Below, piece by piece: positions 1-7,542 of a stretch of DNA of 43,268 bases (within the stretch, counting starts at the first letter, position 1; every line of letters starts with the position of its first letter). Under the pieces are notes generated by a model that saw only the letters and a list, made by a program, of their open reading frames with translations, did no database searches and was not told the DNA's origin. The stretch comes from URNF01 sp045638005 (GTDB lineage: Bacteria > Bacillota > Clostridia > Oscillospirales > Acutalibacteraceae), in assembly GCA_045638005.1 (NCBI GenBank), contig JAZUAN010000012.1, forward strand, positions 1 to 43,268, in the 5' to 3' direction. Position numbers and translations under genes: made by a program.

Positions 1-53
1 CACTCTGTGGGTCGGGGATTTTTCTGTGTTGCGCAGTCGGTGAGGAGACACTG

Positions 54-103
54 AAAATACGCGGAGATAGCGCAGACGAGAAAAAGCAGATGCAGCGTAT
101 TTT
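54..103. repeat. 9-bp inverted repeat (long hairpin) upstream of a tRNA tail
   Basis: AAAATACGC at 54-62 is exactly complementary to GCGTATTTT at 95-103, with a 32-base loop. A smaller hairpin follows at about 108-127 (GAGTT, then GGC, against GCC and AACTC). No coding frame or known RNA family was recognised in bases 1-127. The segment may be the end of a structured RNA or of an integrated element that continues left of the window. Confidence 0.4.
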
Positions 104-127
104 GTGGAGTTTGGCTTTGCCGAACTC

Positions 128-155
128 GCCGGTTCGAGTCCGGCCACCGGCACCA
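128..155 (+). other. tRNA-Leu-like 3' end without a tRNA body
   Basis: The sequence shows a perfect T arm (GCCGG 128-132, loop TTCGAGT, CCGGC 140-144), a 7-base acceptor strand CACCGGC (145-151), discriminator A and an encoded CCA (153-155). The matching 5' acceptor would be GCCGGTG, typical of bacterial tRNA-Leu, but neither it nor a D or anticodon arm lies in the 127 bases upstream. This is therefore a detached tRNA tail. Inference: such tails are commonly left by elements that integrate at tRNA 3' ends. The intact gene would have to lie elsewhere. Confidence 0.7.
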
Positions 156-195
156 ATACAAAAAAAGACACCCTCATGGGTGTCTTTTTTTGTAT
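156..195 (+). terminator. Intrinsic terminator after the tRNA-Leu tail
   Basis: There is an 18-bp perfect stem (156-173 against 178-195) with a TCAT loop and a T run in the 3' arm. It has the same design (A-rich arm, ...CCC-TCAT-GGG..., T-rich arm) as the terminator after tRNA-Arg at 28065-28098. Confidence 0.85.
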
Positions 196-349
196 TCGTA
201 CAGTAGATGGACGAAGGACCTGAAAACCGCGAAGCGGTTTTCGCAAAGGATTTGCGAGAAGAAATGAAAAGTTCGCACATACGAAAGCGCAAATCCGGTT
301 CGAGTCCGATCTCCTTGTATTTGTACAGCGGATGGACGAAGAACCTGAA
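191..349. repeat. Imperfect direct repeat with decayed tRNA T-arm between copies
   Basis: Bases 191-224 and 316-349 are direct copies (30 of 34 identical by eye). Just before the second copy, 294-310 holds CCGGTTCGAGTCCG, the same T-loop core as the tail at 128-155, but its outer stem no longer pairs. Between them are hairpins at about 219-241 (GAAAACCGC/GCGGTTTTC) and 242-256 (GCAAA/TTTGC). The layout suggests a duplicated tRNA-tail unit whose second copy lost its terminator and decayed. No protein-coding signal was seen in 156-448. Confidence 0.55.
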
Positions 350-448
350 GGTTTCCGTCCACAGAAAATATTCGAAAAGAGGGTATATTGAGCACTTGAA
401 AATATTGCTGTAGGGCAAGGGCATACTATCCCCGAAAGGGGAATAGAT

Positions 449-1123
449 ATGGATACAGTTATTGAAATGCAGGATATTTACAAAATTTATCAGACCGGAG
501 ATACCGAGGTGCACGCGCTGGACGGCGCGTCTCTTTCGGTGAAAGAGGGCGAATTTGTCGCCATTGTGGGGCGCTCGGGGTCGGGGAAATCCACCCTTAT
601 GAACATTTTAGGGTGCCTCGATCTGCCCACTGCCGGCAGTTATAGGTTGGGCGGGGAGGAGATTTCCGCTATCCCTGAAAAACGGCTGTGCTTTCTCCGT
701 AATCGGCAGATAGGCTTTATCTTTCAGAGTTTTCATCTGCTGCCGTCCTTGACCGCACTGGAAAATGTGGAACTGCCGCTCACCTATGCCGGTATGCGGC
801 GCAGTGAACGCCGCGCGGTTGCCACAAAAATGCTGGAAAAGGTGGGGCTTTTAGATCGCATGCACCATTATCCCACGCAGATGTCGGGCGGGCAGCAGCA
901 GCGGGTTGCCATTGCCCGCGCTGTGGCAGGGGAACCCCCGCTCATTTTGGCGGATGAACCCACCGGCAATCTGGATGAGCGATCAGGTGCAGATGTGATG
1001 GCACTTTTGCAGCAATTAAATAATCTCGGCACCACAATTTTGCTCATCACCCATGATCCGGCAGTTGCCGCCAAAGCAGGAAGGCAGGTGGAAATGCAAG
1101 CGGGAAGGCTATTTCCGCTGTAA
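449..1123 (+). CDS. ABC transporter ATP-binding protein, LolD/MacB type
   Basis: This is a 224-residue nucleotide-binding subunit that would hydrolyse ATP to drive a membrane partner. Visible motifs are Walker A GRSGSGKST (about residues 41-49), signature MSGGQQQRVAIARA, Walker B LILADEPTG with the D-loop, and the H-loop ITHD. The high similarity to the LolD/MacB/FtsE class (the inserted LPSLTALENVELPL after the Q loop) suggests a partner of the MacB-type FtsX-like permease class. No permease lies next to it: upstream is the tRNA-tail region and downstream is gdhA behind its own promoter. The start ATG follows a GAAAGGGGA ribosome site. The substrate is unknown. It may be the survivor of a lost operon. 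Confidence 0.85.
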   Translation: MDTVIEMQDIYKIYQTGDTEVHALDGASLSVKEGEFVAIVGRSGSGKSTLMNILGCLDLPTAGSYRLGGEEISAIPEKRLCFLRNRQIGFIFQSFHLLPSLTALENVELPLTYAGMRRSERRAVATKMLEKVGLLDRMHHYPTQMSGGQQQRVAIARAVAGEPPLILADEPTGNLDERSGADVMALLQQLNNLGTTILLITHDPAVAAKAGRQVEMQAGRLFPL

Positions 1124-1138
1124 AATTTTCAAAAAATA

Positions 1139-1167
1139 TTGACAAAAGCTGACAAAAAGAGTATTCT
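1139..1167 (+). promoter_or_regulatory. SigA-type promoter of gdhA
   Basis: A perfect -35 TTGACA (1139-1144), a 17-base spacer and -10 TATTCT (1162-1167) lie about 80 bases before gdhA. The strong match separates gdhA from the ABC gene. Confidence 0.7.
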
Positions 1168-1247
1168 TGAAAATGAAATTTTCAGATCCCTTTCCTGCAA
1201 AATGGAAACATTTGGAACTTTGTATCTTAATTTAGGAGTGGTCTTAA

Positions 1248-2600
1248 ATGAGCTTCAAAAATCAGTATTTGAACGAGTTGATGGAAACCGTCAAAAAACG
1301 CAATCCCGGCGAGGCGGAATTTCATCAGGCGGTGCAAGAGGTTCTCGAATCTCTGGAACCGGTCGTTGAAAAGCGCCCCGATTTCATCGAAAAAGGTGTG
1401 CTTGAAAGCATCGTAGAGCCGGAACGCATCATCAAGTTCCGCGTGCCGTGGGTGGATGACAACGGCAAGGTGCAGGTCAACCGCGGTTATCGCATCCAGT
1501 TCAATTCCGCGATTGGTCCTTACAAGGGCGGTCTGCGTTTCCATCCGACCGTGACTGAGAGTGTTATCAAATTCCTCGGTTTTGAACAAACCTTTAAAAA
1601 CTCCTTGACCGGTCTGCCCATGGGCGGCGGCAAGGGCGGCTCCGACTTTGATCCGCAGGGCAAATCCGATATGGAAGTTATGCGTTTCTGTCAGAGCTTT
1701 ATGACCGAGCTTTCCAAGTATATCGGTCCTGACACCGACGTACCCGCCGGCGATATCGGCGTGGGCGCGAGAGAGATCGGTTATCTCTTCGGTCAGTACA
1801 AGAGACTGCGCGACGAGTTTACCGGTGTTCTGACCGGCAAAGGTCGTTCCTACGGCGGCTCTATTCTCCGCCCCGAGGCCACCGGCTTTGGTGCTGTGTA
1901 CTACACCGTTGAACTGCTCAAAACCTACGGTGAAGACATTAAAGGTAAGACCTTTGCTATCTCCGGCTTCGGCAACGTTGCTTGGGGTGCTGTGCAAAAG
2001 ATCACCGAACTCGGCGGCAAGGTCGTGACCATCTCCGGTCCCGACGGCTACGTGTATGACGAGGACGGTATCAACACTCCCGAAAAGATCGACTTCATGC
2101 TCGAAATGCGCGCTTCCTGCCGTAACAAGGTGCAGGACTATGCCGACAAATTCGGCGTACCGTTCTATGCGGGTAAAAAACCGTGGGAGGTCAAGGTGGA
2201 CGTCGTGCTGCCCTGCGCTACCCAGAACGAGGTGCGGCTTGAGGATGCGAAGAATATCATTGCCAACGGCGTGAAGTATTATGTTGAGGTTTCCAACATG
2301 CCCACCACCGCTGAGGCTGTGGCATACCTCAAAGAGAACGGCGCCATTATCGCCCCCTCCAAAGCGGTTAACGCGGGCGGCGTGGCGGTTTCGGGTCTTG
2401 AGATGTCCCAGAACTCCATGCGCTACGGCTGGACTGCCGAAGAGGTGGACGAGAAACTGCATCAGATCATGAAAGGCATTTACGATGCGTCTGTTGCCGC
2501 TGCCAAAGAGTACGGCATGGAGGGCGACCTCATTGCGGGCGCTAACATCGCAGGCTTCTTGAAAGTTGCGGATGCCATGATGGCACAGGGCGTTGTTTAA
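1248..2600 (+). CDS. gdhA: Glutamate dehydrogenase (NADP type)
   Basis: This enzyme interconverts 2-oxoglutarate plus ammonia and glutamate, the main ammonium entry point in many anaerobes. The 450-residue length is that of the hexameric bacterial enzyme. The substrate domain carries the GPYKGGLRFHP and LPMGGGKGG motifs with the catalytic and substrate lysines, and PAGDIGVGAREIGY follows. The nucleotide domain has the Rossmann turn SGFGNVAWGA (about residues 240-249). Cofactor preference for NADPH is inferred from family resemblance, not from a proven residue. A TTAGGAG ribosome site precedes ATG 1248. It stands alone between its own promoter and a strong terminator. Confidence 0.95.
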   Translation: MSFKNQYLNELMETVKKRNPGEAEFHQAVQEVLESLEPVVEKRPDFIEKGVLESIVEPERIIKFRVPWVDDNGKVQVNRGYRIQFNSAIGPYKGGLRFHPTVTESVIKFLGFEQTFKNSLTGLPMGGGKGGSDFDPQGKSDMEVMRFCQSFMTELSKYIGPDTDVPAGDIGVGAREIGYLFGQYKRLRDEFTGVLTGKGRSYGGSILRPEATGFGAVYYTVELLKTYGEDIKGKTFAISGFGNVAWGAVQKITELGGKVVTISGPDGYVYDEDGINTPEKIDFMLEMRASCRNKVQDYADKFGVPFYAGKKPWEVKVDVVLPCATQNEVRLEDAKNIIANGVKYYVEVSNMPTTAEAVAYLKENGAIIAPSKAVNAGGVAVSGLEMSQNSMRYGWTAEEVDEKLHQIMKGIYDASVAAAKEYGMEGDLIAGANIAGFLKVADAMMAQGVV

Positions 2601-2626
2601 GAGCGTACAGTATTACATACTTTACC

Positions 2627-2664
2627 CCGCGGTCAGCTGATTTTCGGTTGACCGCGGTTTTTTT
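2627..2664 (+). terminator. Terminator of gdhA
   Basis: The stem CCGCGGTCA (2627-2635) pairs with TGACCGCGG (2649-2657) and is followed by seven T. Confidence 0.9.
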
Positions 2665-2706
2665 ATGATAGTATTTTTAAAAGAAATCATGTCGGAGGAA
2701 CAGAGA

Positions 2707-2906
2707 ATGGCAACTGTAAAACCGATAAAATTGATCCCCGCCTGCAAAGGCTATCTGTGGGGCGGTTGCGGGCAGCGGTGCGCTTAAAATGCATGGCGAA
2801 ACTTTGCAGCTGCAACCCGGCGACAGGGTATATGTCCCCGCACAGGAGGGGGGAATATACCCTGTCCGGTGATATGACACTGGTGTTGACTGAAATTCCA
2901 AATTGA
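2707..2906 (+). pseudogene. Collapsed mannose-6-phosphate isomerase (manA) relic
   Basis: After a good ribosome site (GGAGGA, 2695-2700), ATG 2707 opens a frame reading MATVKPIKLIPACKGYLWGG, the usual N-terminus of class I mannose-6-phosphate isomerase. Near 2763 the frame changes and the sequence then encodes GSGALKMHGETLQLQPGD, the C-terminal cupin end of the same family. A second frameshift in a six-G run (about 2848-2853) separates this from EYTLSGDMTLVLTEIPN and a stop at 2904-2906. About 20 N-terminal and 60 C-terminal codons remain, so roughly 200 or more internal codons are deleted. The family call rests on motif recall; the frame changes are read directly. Confidence 0.75.
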
Positions 2907-2918
2907 ACAAACCGTCTT

Positions 2919-2946
2919 AAAAGGAGAGCTTTGCTCTCCTTTTTTC
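2919..2946 (+). terminator. Terminator after the manA relic
   Basis: AAAGGAGAGC (2920-2929), a TTT loop, then GCTCTCCTTT running into six T. The retained terminator shows that the relic keeps the original gene end. Confidence 0.85.
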
Positions 2947-2975
2947 TTGCAAAAGTTGAAAAATTATGGTAATAT
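2947..2975 (+). promoter_or_regulatory. Promoter of the calcium P-type ATPase gene
   Basis: -35 TTGCAA (2947-2952), a 17-base spacer, -10 TAATAT (2970-2975). The leader to the ATPase start is about 100 bases. Confidence 0.5.
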
Positions 2976-3080
2976 ATCATAGGTCTAATATTGGTTTTTG
3001 TATGTATATTGATTTTTATGAAATACTAACGGATGAATATCCGATCATCACCTGCTTTTTGCAGAACGGAGGATACGCAT

Positions 3081-5942
3081 ATGATTTGGCATACCGGTAT
3101 GAGAGCAGATGTTATAAAGGAACTGGAAACTGACGAGGTTGGCGGTCTTACTACGGAGCAAGCAGCAAAGCGCTTGGAGGAATACGGACCCAATGTGCTG
3201 CGCGAGAAACCGCGGCGTAATTTCCTGCAACGCTTTTTAAGCCAGATGCAGGACACCATGGTTATCATTTTGCTGATCGCCACGGTGGTGTCCCTGGGAC
3301 TTTGCATTTACAATTCCATCAGAGGTTTAGAAGCCGATTGGGCGGAGCCGTTTGTGATCGTCGCGATATTGATTTTAAACGCGGTGATCGGTGTTGTTCA
3401 GGAGAGCAAAGCGGATGCCGCTTTGGAAGCGCTCAAAAACATGTCAGCACCTATTGCAAAGGTGTGGCGCGACGGGGTTCTTACCACCGTTTCCTCCACC
3501 GAATTGGTGCCGGGTGATATTATTTCGGTAGAAGCGGGAGATATGATCCCCGCCGATTGCCGCCTTTTGGAAACCGCGCGGCTGCAATGTGATGAAGCCG
3601 CCCTTACAGGTGAATCGCTGCCGGCGGAAAAGGATGCGCTGACAGAGCTGATCAGCACCGTATCGCTCGGCGACCGTCTTAACATGGCATACAGCGGCTG
3701 CGCTGTGTCTTACGGTACCGGCAAAGCGGTGGTGGTATCCACCGGAATGGCGACCGAAATGGGTCGCATTGCGGCTATGCTCGGCAACGAAGAGGATGCC
3801 GCTACCCCCTTGCAGCGCAAATTGGCGCAGCTCGGCAAGCAGCTGGGATTTTTGGCACTTGCGATCTGTATTGTGATCTTTGTTATCGGACTTTTTAGCC
3901 GCATGCAGGTATTGGATATCTTCATGACCGCTGTTTCGTTGGCGGTTGCGGCGATTCCGGAGGGTTTGCCCGCTATTGTCACCATCGTACTTGCGATGGG
4001 TGTACAGCGTATGGTCAAGAAAAATGCGCTTATCCGCCGTTTGCCCGCTGTGGAAACTTTGGGCAGCGCTTCGGTTATCTGCTCGGACAAGACCGGCACC
4101 CTCACCCAAAACCGCATGACCATCACCCGCGGTTTCGTGGGTAATCATATAGAAGATCTGCGTCAGACCCCCACCGACGGCGCGTTGGCGCTCATTCGTT
4201 TGGCGTCACTTTGCACCGACGGTAGCGTGCAGGTCACCGCAGAGGGTGTGGAGCAGCATATCGGCGATCCCACCGAGACCGCTATCATTGCTTATGCGTT
4301 GCATAACGGTATCGAAAAGGACGATCTGTTTGCGCAGTGCCCGCGTCTGGACGAAATTCCGTTTGATTCCGATCGAAAACTGATGACCTCTATTCATCTG
4401 ATTGATGGTGAGACGGTTGCTATCGTAAAGGGCGCGCCCGAGATACTGCTTTCCCGCTGTGTGGACGGCAATATCAAAGAAGCGCTCGCAGCCAATGAAA
4501 CGATGGGTAAAGCGGCGTTGCGTGTGCTGGCTGTCGCTTGTAAACGTTTGGACAGCGCGCCTGCTGACCCCGATCCTAATGAATTGGAAAACGGTTTGAC
4601 CCTTTTGGGCCTTCTCGGCATGATCGACCCGCCGCGACAGGAGGCGATCACCGCTATCCGCGAATGTCGTGCCGCAGGTATCCGCCCGATCATGATCACC
4701 GGCGACCACGTGGTCACCGCCTCTGCGATTGCCACCCAGATGGGTATTCTTACAGAGGATACAAAAGCCATTACCGGTGCCGAGCTTGCGGAAATGTCGG
4801 ATAAGGATCTCAAAAAACACATTGCGGAATACAGCGTATACGCCCGCGTGACGCCCGCCGATAAAATTCGCATCGTGAAAGCGTGGCGCAAGCGTGGTGA
4901 TGTGGTCGCAATGACCGGCGACGGTGTTAACGACGCGCCTGCCCTCAAAGCCGCCGACATCGGCTGTGCCATGGGTATTACCGGCACCGATGTTGCGAAA
5001 GGTGCTTCGGATATCACCTTGATGGACGATAACTTTGCCACCATCGTTGCCGCCGTCAAGGAAGGTCGCGGTATTTATGACAACATCCGCAAAGCGGTGC
5101 ATTTCCTGCTTTCCTGCAATCTGGGTGAAGTGCTCGCGGTGTTCTTGTCCATGATCTTCTGGCGCGAAACGCCGCTGCTGCCTATTCAGCTGTTGTGGAT
5201 CAACCTCGTTACCGACAGTCTGCCCGCGCTCGCACTCGGTGTAGAGCCGGTGGAAGGTGATATTATGAGTCGTAAGCCCCGCAGCCGCAGGGAAGGACTT
5301 TTCTCCGGCGGTGTGGGCGGTCAGGCGATCTGGCAGGGCTGTATGATCGGCATACTTGCTATTATTGCATACGTGATCGGCTCGCGTTTCCTGCCGGCAC
5401 CCGATGCGCCGTTCTTTGAAAATCTGTTCCGTCAGGATACGCTCAATCTGCCGCTTGGCGAGACCATGGCATTTGCCACCCTCGCCTTTGCACAGATGGT
5501 ACACGCTTTTAATGTACGATCCTCTCATTCGTTGTTTGAGATCGGCTTCTTCTCCAACATGCGTATGTGCGGTGCGTTCTTGGCGTCTTTGGCTTCTATG
5601 TTGCTGGTGTTGCTCGTTCCTTTCATGCGTACCGTTTTCAGCTTGGAGGTTATGCCGGGCGCCGCTTGGCTTATCTGTATTGCGCTCGCGTTCGTACCGT
5701 TCATCGTATCCGAAGTGTACAAATACGGTAAAGAAAAGAAAGCGCTTGCTGCCGCTGCCGTGCCCGCCGAAACGGTACAGCAGCCTACCGCTGAGGATCC
5801 GTTGGAGGTTCCCGCGTTCGTGGATGCGGATCAGGCGGTACAGCCCGAAGAGGTACAGCAGGAGTTTTACGTATCCGAGGCGGAGGTGCCGGTGGAGACC
5901 GAGCTTGCCGCAGAGAAGGATGATACCCAAACAAAGGAATGA
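3081..5942 (+). CDS. Calcium-translocating P-type ATPase (type II, SERCA/PMCA-like)
   Basis: This is a membrane pump expected to export Ca2+. ATG 3081 is chosen over an upstream ATG (3033) because GGAGG lies 8 bases before it, giving 953 residues. In order: cation-ATPase N domain (about 5-70), actuator loop with LTGES (about 176-180), M4 AIPEGLPA (about 291-298), phosphorylation site CSDKTGTLT with Asp about 336, and hinge MTGDGVNDAP. M5 has NLGEV and M6 has NLVTDSLPA. The Glu in M4, Asn/Glu in M5 and Asn/Thr/Asp in M6 correspond to SERCA calcium ligands, supporting Ca2+ rather than another cation. An odd C-terminal tail of about 60 residues, rich in Glu, Ala, Val and Gln, follows the last membrane helix. 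yifB starts 8 bases downstream. Confidence 0.93.
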   Translation: MIWHTGMRADVIKELETDEVGGLTTEQAAKRLEEYGPNVLREKPRRNFLQRFLSQMQDTMVIILLIATVVSLGLCIYNSIRGLEADWAEPFVIVAILILNAVIGVVQESKADAALEALKNMSAPIAKVWRDGVLTTVSSTELVPGDIISVEAGDMIPADCRLLETARLQCDEAALTGESLPAEKDALTELISTVSLGDRLNMAYSGCAVSYGTGKAVVVSTGMATEMGRIAAMLGNEEDAATPLQRKLAQLGKQLGFLALAICIVIFVIGLFSRMQVLDIFMTAVSLAVAAIPEGLPAIVTIVLAMGVQRMVKKNALIRRLPAVETLGSASVICSDKTGTLTQNRMTITRGFVGNHIEDLRQTPTDGALALIRLASLCTDGSVQVTAEGVEQHIGDPTETAIIAYALHNGIEKDDLFAQCPRLDEIPFDSDRKLMTSIHLIDGETVAIVKGAPEILLSRCVDGNIKEALAANETMGKAALRVLAVACKRLDSAPADPDPNELENGLTLLGLLGMIDPPRQEAITAIRECRAAGIRPIMITGDHVVTASAIATQMGILTEDTKAITGAELAEMSDKDLKKHIAEYSVYARVTPADKIRIVKAWRKRGDVVAMTGDGVNDAPALKAADIGCAMGITGTDVAKGASDITLMDDNFATIVAAVKEGRGIYDNIRKAVHFLLSCNLGEVLAVFLSMIFWRETPLLPIQLLWINLVTDSLPALALGVEPVEGDIMSRKPRSRREGLFSGGVGGQAIWQGCMIGILAIIAYVIGSRFLPAPDAPFFENLFRQDTLNLPLGETMAFATLAFAQMVHAFNVRSSHSLFEIGFFSNMRMCGAFLASLASMLLVLLVPFMRTVFSLEVMPGAAWLICIALAFVPFIVSEVYKYGKEKKALAAAAVPAETVQQPTAEDPLEVPAFVDADQAVQPEEVQQEFYVSEAEVPVETELAAEKDDTQTKE

Positions 5943-5950
5943 TCAGATAA

Positions 5951-7480
5951 ATGTTTGCCAGTGTCAATAGCCTTGGTTTGCACGGTATTGACGGCTTTGC
6001 CGTTAAAACGGAAGCGGATATTTCGGGGGGCTTGCCTTCCTTTGAGTTAGTAGGCTTGCCGGACGCTGCGGTGCGCGAATCCCGTGACCGCGTGCGCGCG
6101 GTGATCAAAAATGCGGGGTTTACCTATCCTGTCAGCCGTGTCACCGTGAATTTGGCGCCTGCCGACGTCAAAAAGGAGGGTCCCGTATACGATCTGCCGC
6201 TGTTTATCGCGCTGCTCACCGCATCGGGACAGCTGAAAGCGGATCTCAAAAACAAAGCCTTCATCGGAGAACTGTCGCTCGCCGGCGAAATTCGTCCGGT
6301 GCGCGGTGTGCTGCCGATGGCGATCGCAGCAAAAGAAGCGGGCTTTACCGAGCTGTTCGTGCCGAAAGAAAATGCCGAAGAAGCCGCGGTGGTGGAAGGG
6401 ATTTCGGTTTTTGCACCACCGACTGTTGCGGCACTTTTACAGCACCTTTTAGAAGTTATTCCGTTGCCGCGCGTTTTGCCGCCGGAAAATACCGATGTGC
6501 AAACCGCACTCATGCCGGATTTTGCCGACGTGATGGGGCAGGAGGCGGCAAGACGCGCCGTGGAGGTTGCTGCTGCCGGCTCACACAACTTGCTGTTCAT
6601 TGGTTCTCCCGGCTCCGGTAAAAGCATGCTGGCTAAGCGGTTGCCGTCCATCCTACCGGATCTGACACCGGCGGAATCTTTGGAAATCACCAAAATCCAT
6701 TCGGTTGCCGGCACGCTGCCCGGTGGCAGTGGCCTTTTGAAGGAGCGTCCGTTCCGCGCACCGCACCATAACATTTCTCCGCAAGGTCTTGCGGGCGGCG
6801 GCGTGATACCGCGCCCCGGTGAGATTTCTTTGGCGCACGGTGGTGTGCTGTTTTTGGATGAATTACCCGAATTTTCCCGTCAGACCATGGAATGCCTGCG
6901 TCAACCGCTTGAAGACGGCAAGGTCACCATCTCCCGCGTGAGCGCATCGCTTACTTACCCCAGTGATATTATGCTGGTGGCGGCGATGAATCCCTGCCCT
7001 TGCGGTTATTTTGGACATCCCACCCGCGCTTGTACCTGTACGGCTGCGGCGGCGGGGCGGTATATCAATAAGATTTCCGGTCCGCTTTTGGATCGCATTG
7101 ATCTACATATTGAGGTGCCGCCGGTGGAGTTTGATCACCTTGCTGCTACCGAAAAAGCAGAAAGCTCTGCTGAAATCAAAAAGCGGGTCAATGCCGCCAG
7201 AGAGATCCAGCGTGCGCGCTTTGCCGGTACAGGTATTGTCGCGAATGCGGCTATCCCGACAGCTTCTCTCAAAGAAATGTGCCCCATGACCGAGGGTGCC
7301 AAAACTATGCTCAAAAACGCGTTTGAGCGGTTAGGGTTGTCTGCGCGTGCGTATGATCGGCTGTTAAAGGTGTCCCGCACCATTGCCGACCTTGACGGCA
7401 AGGAGGTCATTGATACCGCACACATTGCGGAAGCCATTCAGTACAGAAGTCTTGACAGAAAATACTGGCAAACCAGATAA
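5951..7480 (+). CDS. YifB/ComM-family Mg chelatase-like AAA+ ATPase
   Basis: The 509-residue length fits the family. The N-terminal Lon-protease-like fold domain (about 1-170; LPSFELVGLPDAAVRESRDR) precedes a Mg-chelatase ATPase core with Walker A GSPGSGKSMLAKR (about 218-230), Walker B GGVLFLDELPEF and an arginine-finger region. A Cys-rich loop AMNPCPCGYFGH...CTCT, typical of this family, follows, then the C-terminal Mg_chelatase_C region. ComM, the characterised Gram-negative member, is a branch-migration helicase in transformation. The Firmicutes role is not established, so no symbol is given. It is probably co-transcribed with the ATPase (8-base gap) and ends at a hairpin. Confidence 0.9.
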   Translation: MFASVNSLGLHGIDGFAVKTEADISGGLPSFELVGLPDAAVRESRDRVRAVIKNAGFTYPVSRVTVNLAPADVKKEGPVYDLPLFIALLTASGQLKADLKNKAFIGELSLAGEIRPVRGVLPMAIAAKEAGFTELFVPKENAEEAAVVEGISVFAPPTVAALLQHLLEVIPLPRVLPPENTDVQTALMPDFADVMGQEAARRAVEVAAAGSHNLLFIGSPGSGKSMLAKRLPSILPDLTPAESLEITKIHSVAGTLPGGSGLLKERPFRAPHHNISPQGLAGGGVIPRPGEISLAHGGVLFLDELPEFSRQTMECLRQPLEDGKVTISRVSASLTYPSDIMLVAAMNPCPCGYFGHPTRACTCTAAAAGRYINKISGPLLDRIDLHIEVPPVEFDHLAATEKAESSAEIKKRVNAAREIQRARFAGTGIVANAAIPTASLKEMCPMTEGAKTMLKNAFERLGLSARAYDRLLKVSRTIADLDGKEVIDTAHIAEAIQYRSLDRKYWQTR

Positions 7481-7487
7481 AACAGAT

Positions 7488-7513
7488 ATCGGCAGACCAT
7501 ACGGTCTGCCGAT
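7488..7513 (+). terminator. Hairpin between yifB and uvrC
   Basis: There is an 11-bp perfect stem ATCGGCAGACC/GGTCTGCCGAT with a 4-base loop. The T tail is weak (TTCATC), so it may act as a partial terminator or an mRNA-stabilising hairpin. Confidence 0.5.
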
Positions 7514-7542
7514 TTCATCAAGAAAAGAAGGAGGTGACACCT

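Noticed and set aside
1..155. A complete tRNA-Leu gene
   Set aside because: The 5' acceptor GCCGGTG, D arm and anticodon arm cannot be found upstream of the intact T arm.
1227..2462. A 411-codon open frame opposite gdhA
   Set aside because: It is a codon-bias shadow of gdhA; no ribosome site or recognisable protein pattern.
3033..3080. Upstream ATG adding 16 residues to the calcium ATPase
   Set aside because: No ribosome site before it, while GGAGG lies 8 bases before ATG 3081 and the protein then starts like the family.
4206..5930. A 574-codon open frame opposite the calcium ATPase gene
   Set aside because: Shadow of a long real gene; composition (His, Arg, Gly rich) is typical of antisense frames.
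7534..7542. GTG 7534 as uvrC start
   Set aside because: It overlaps the AAGGAGGTG ribosome site; GTG 7543 has correct spacing.
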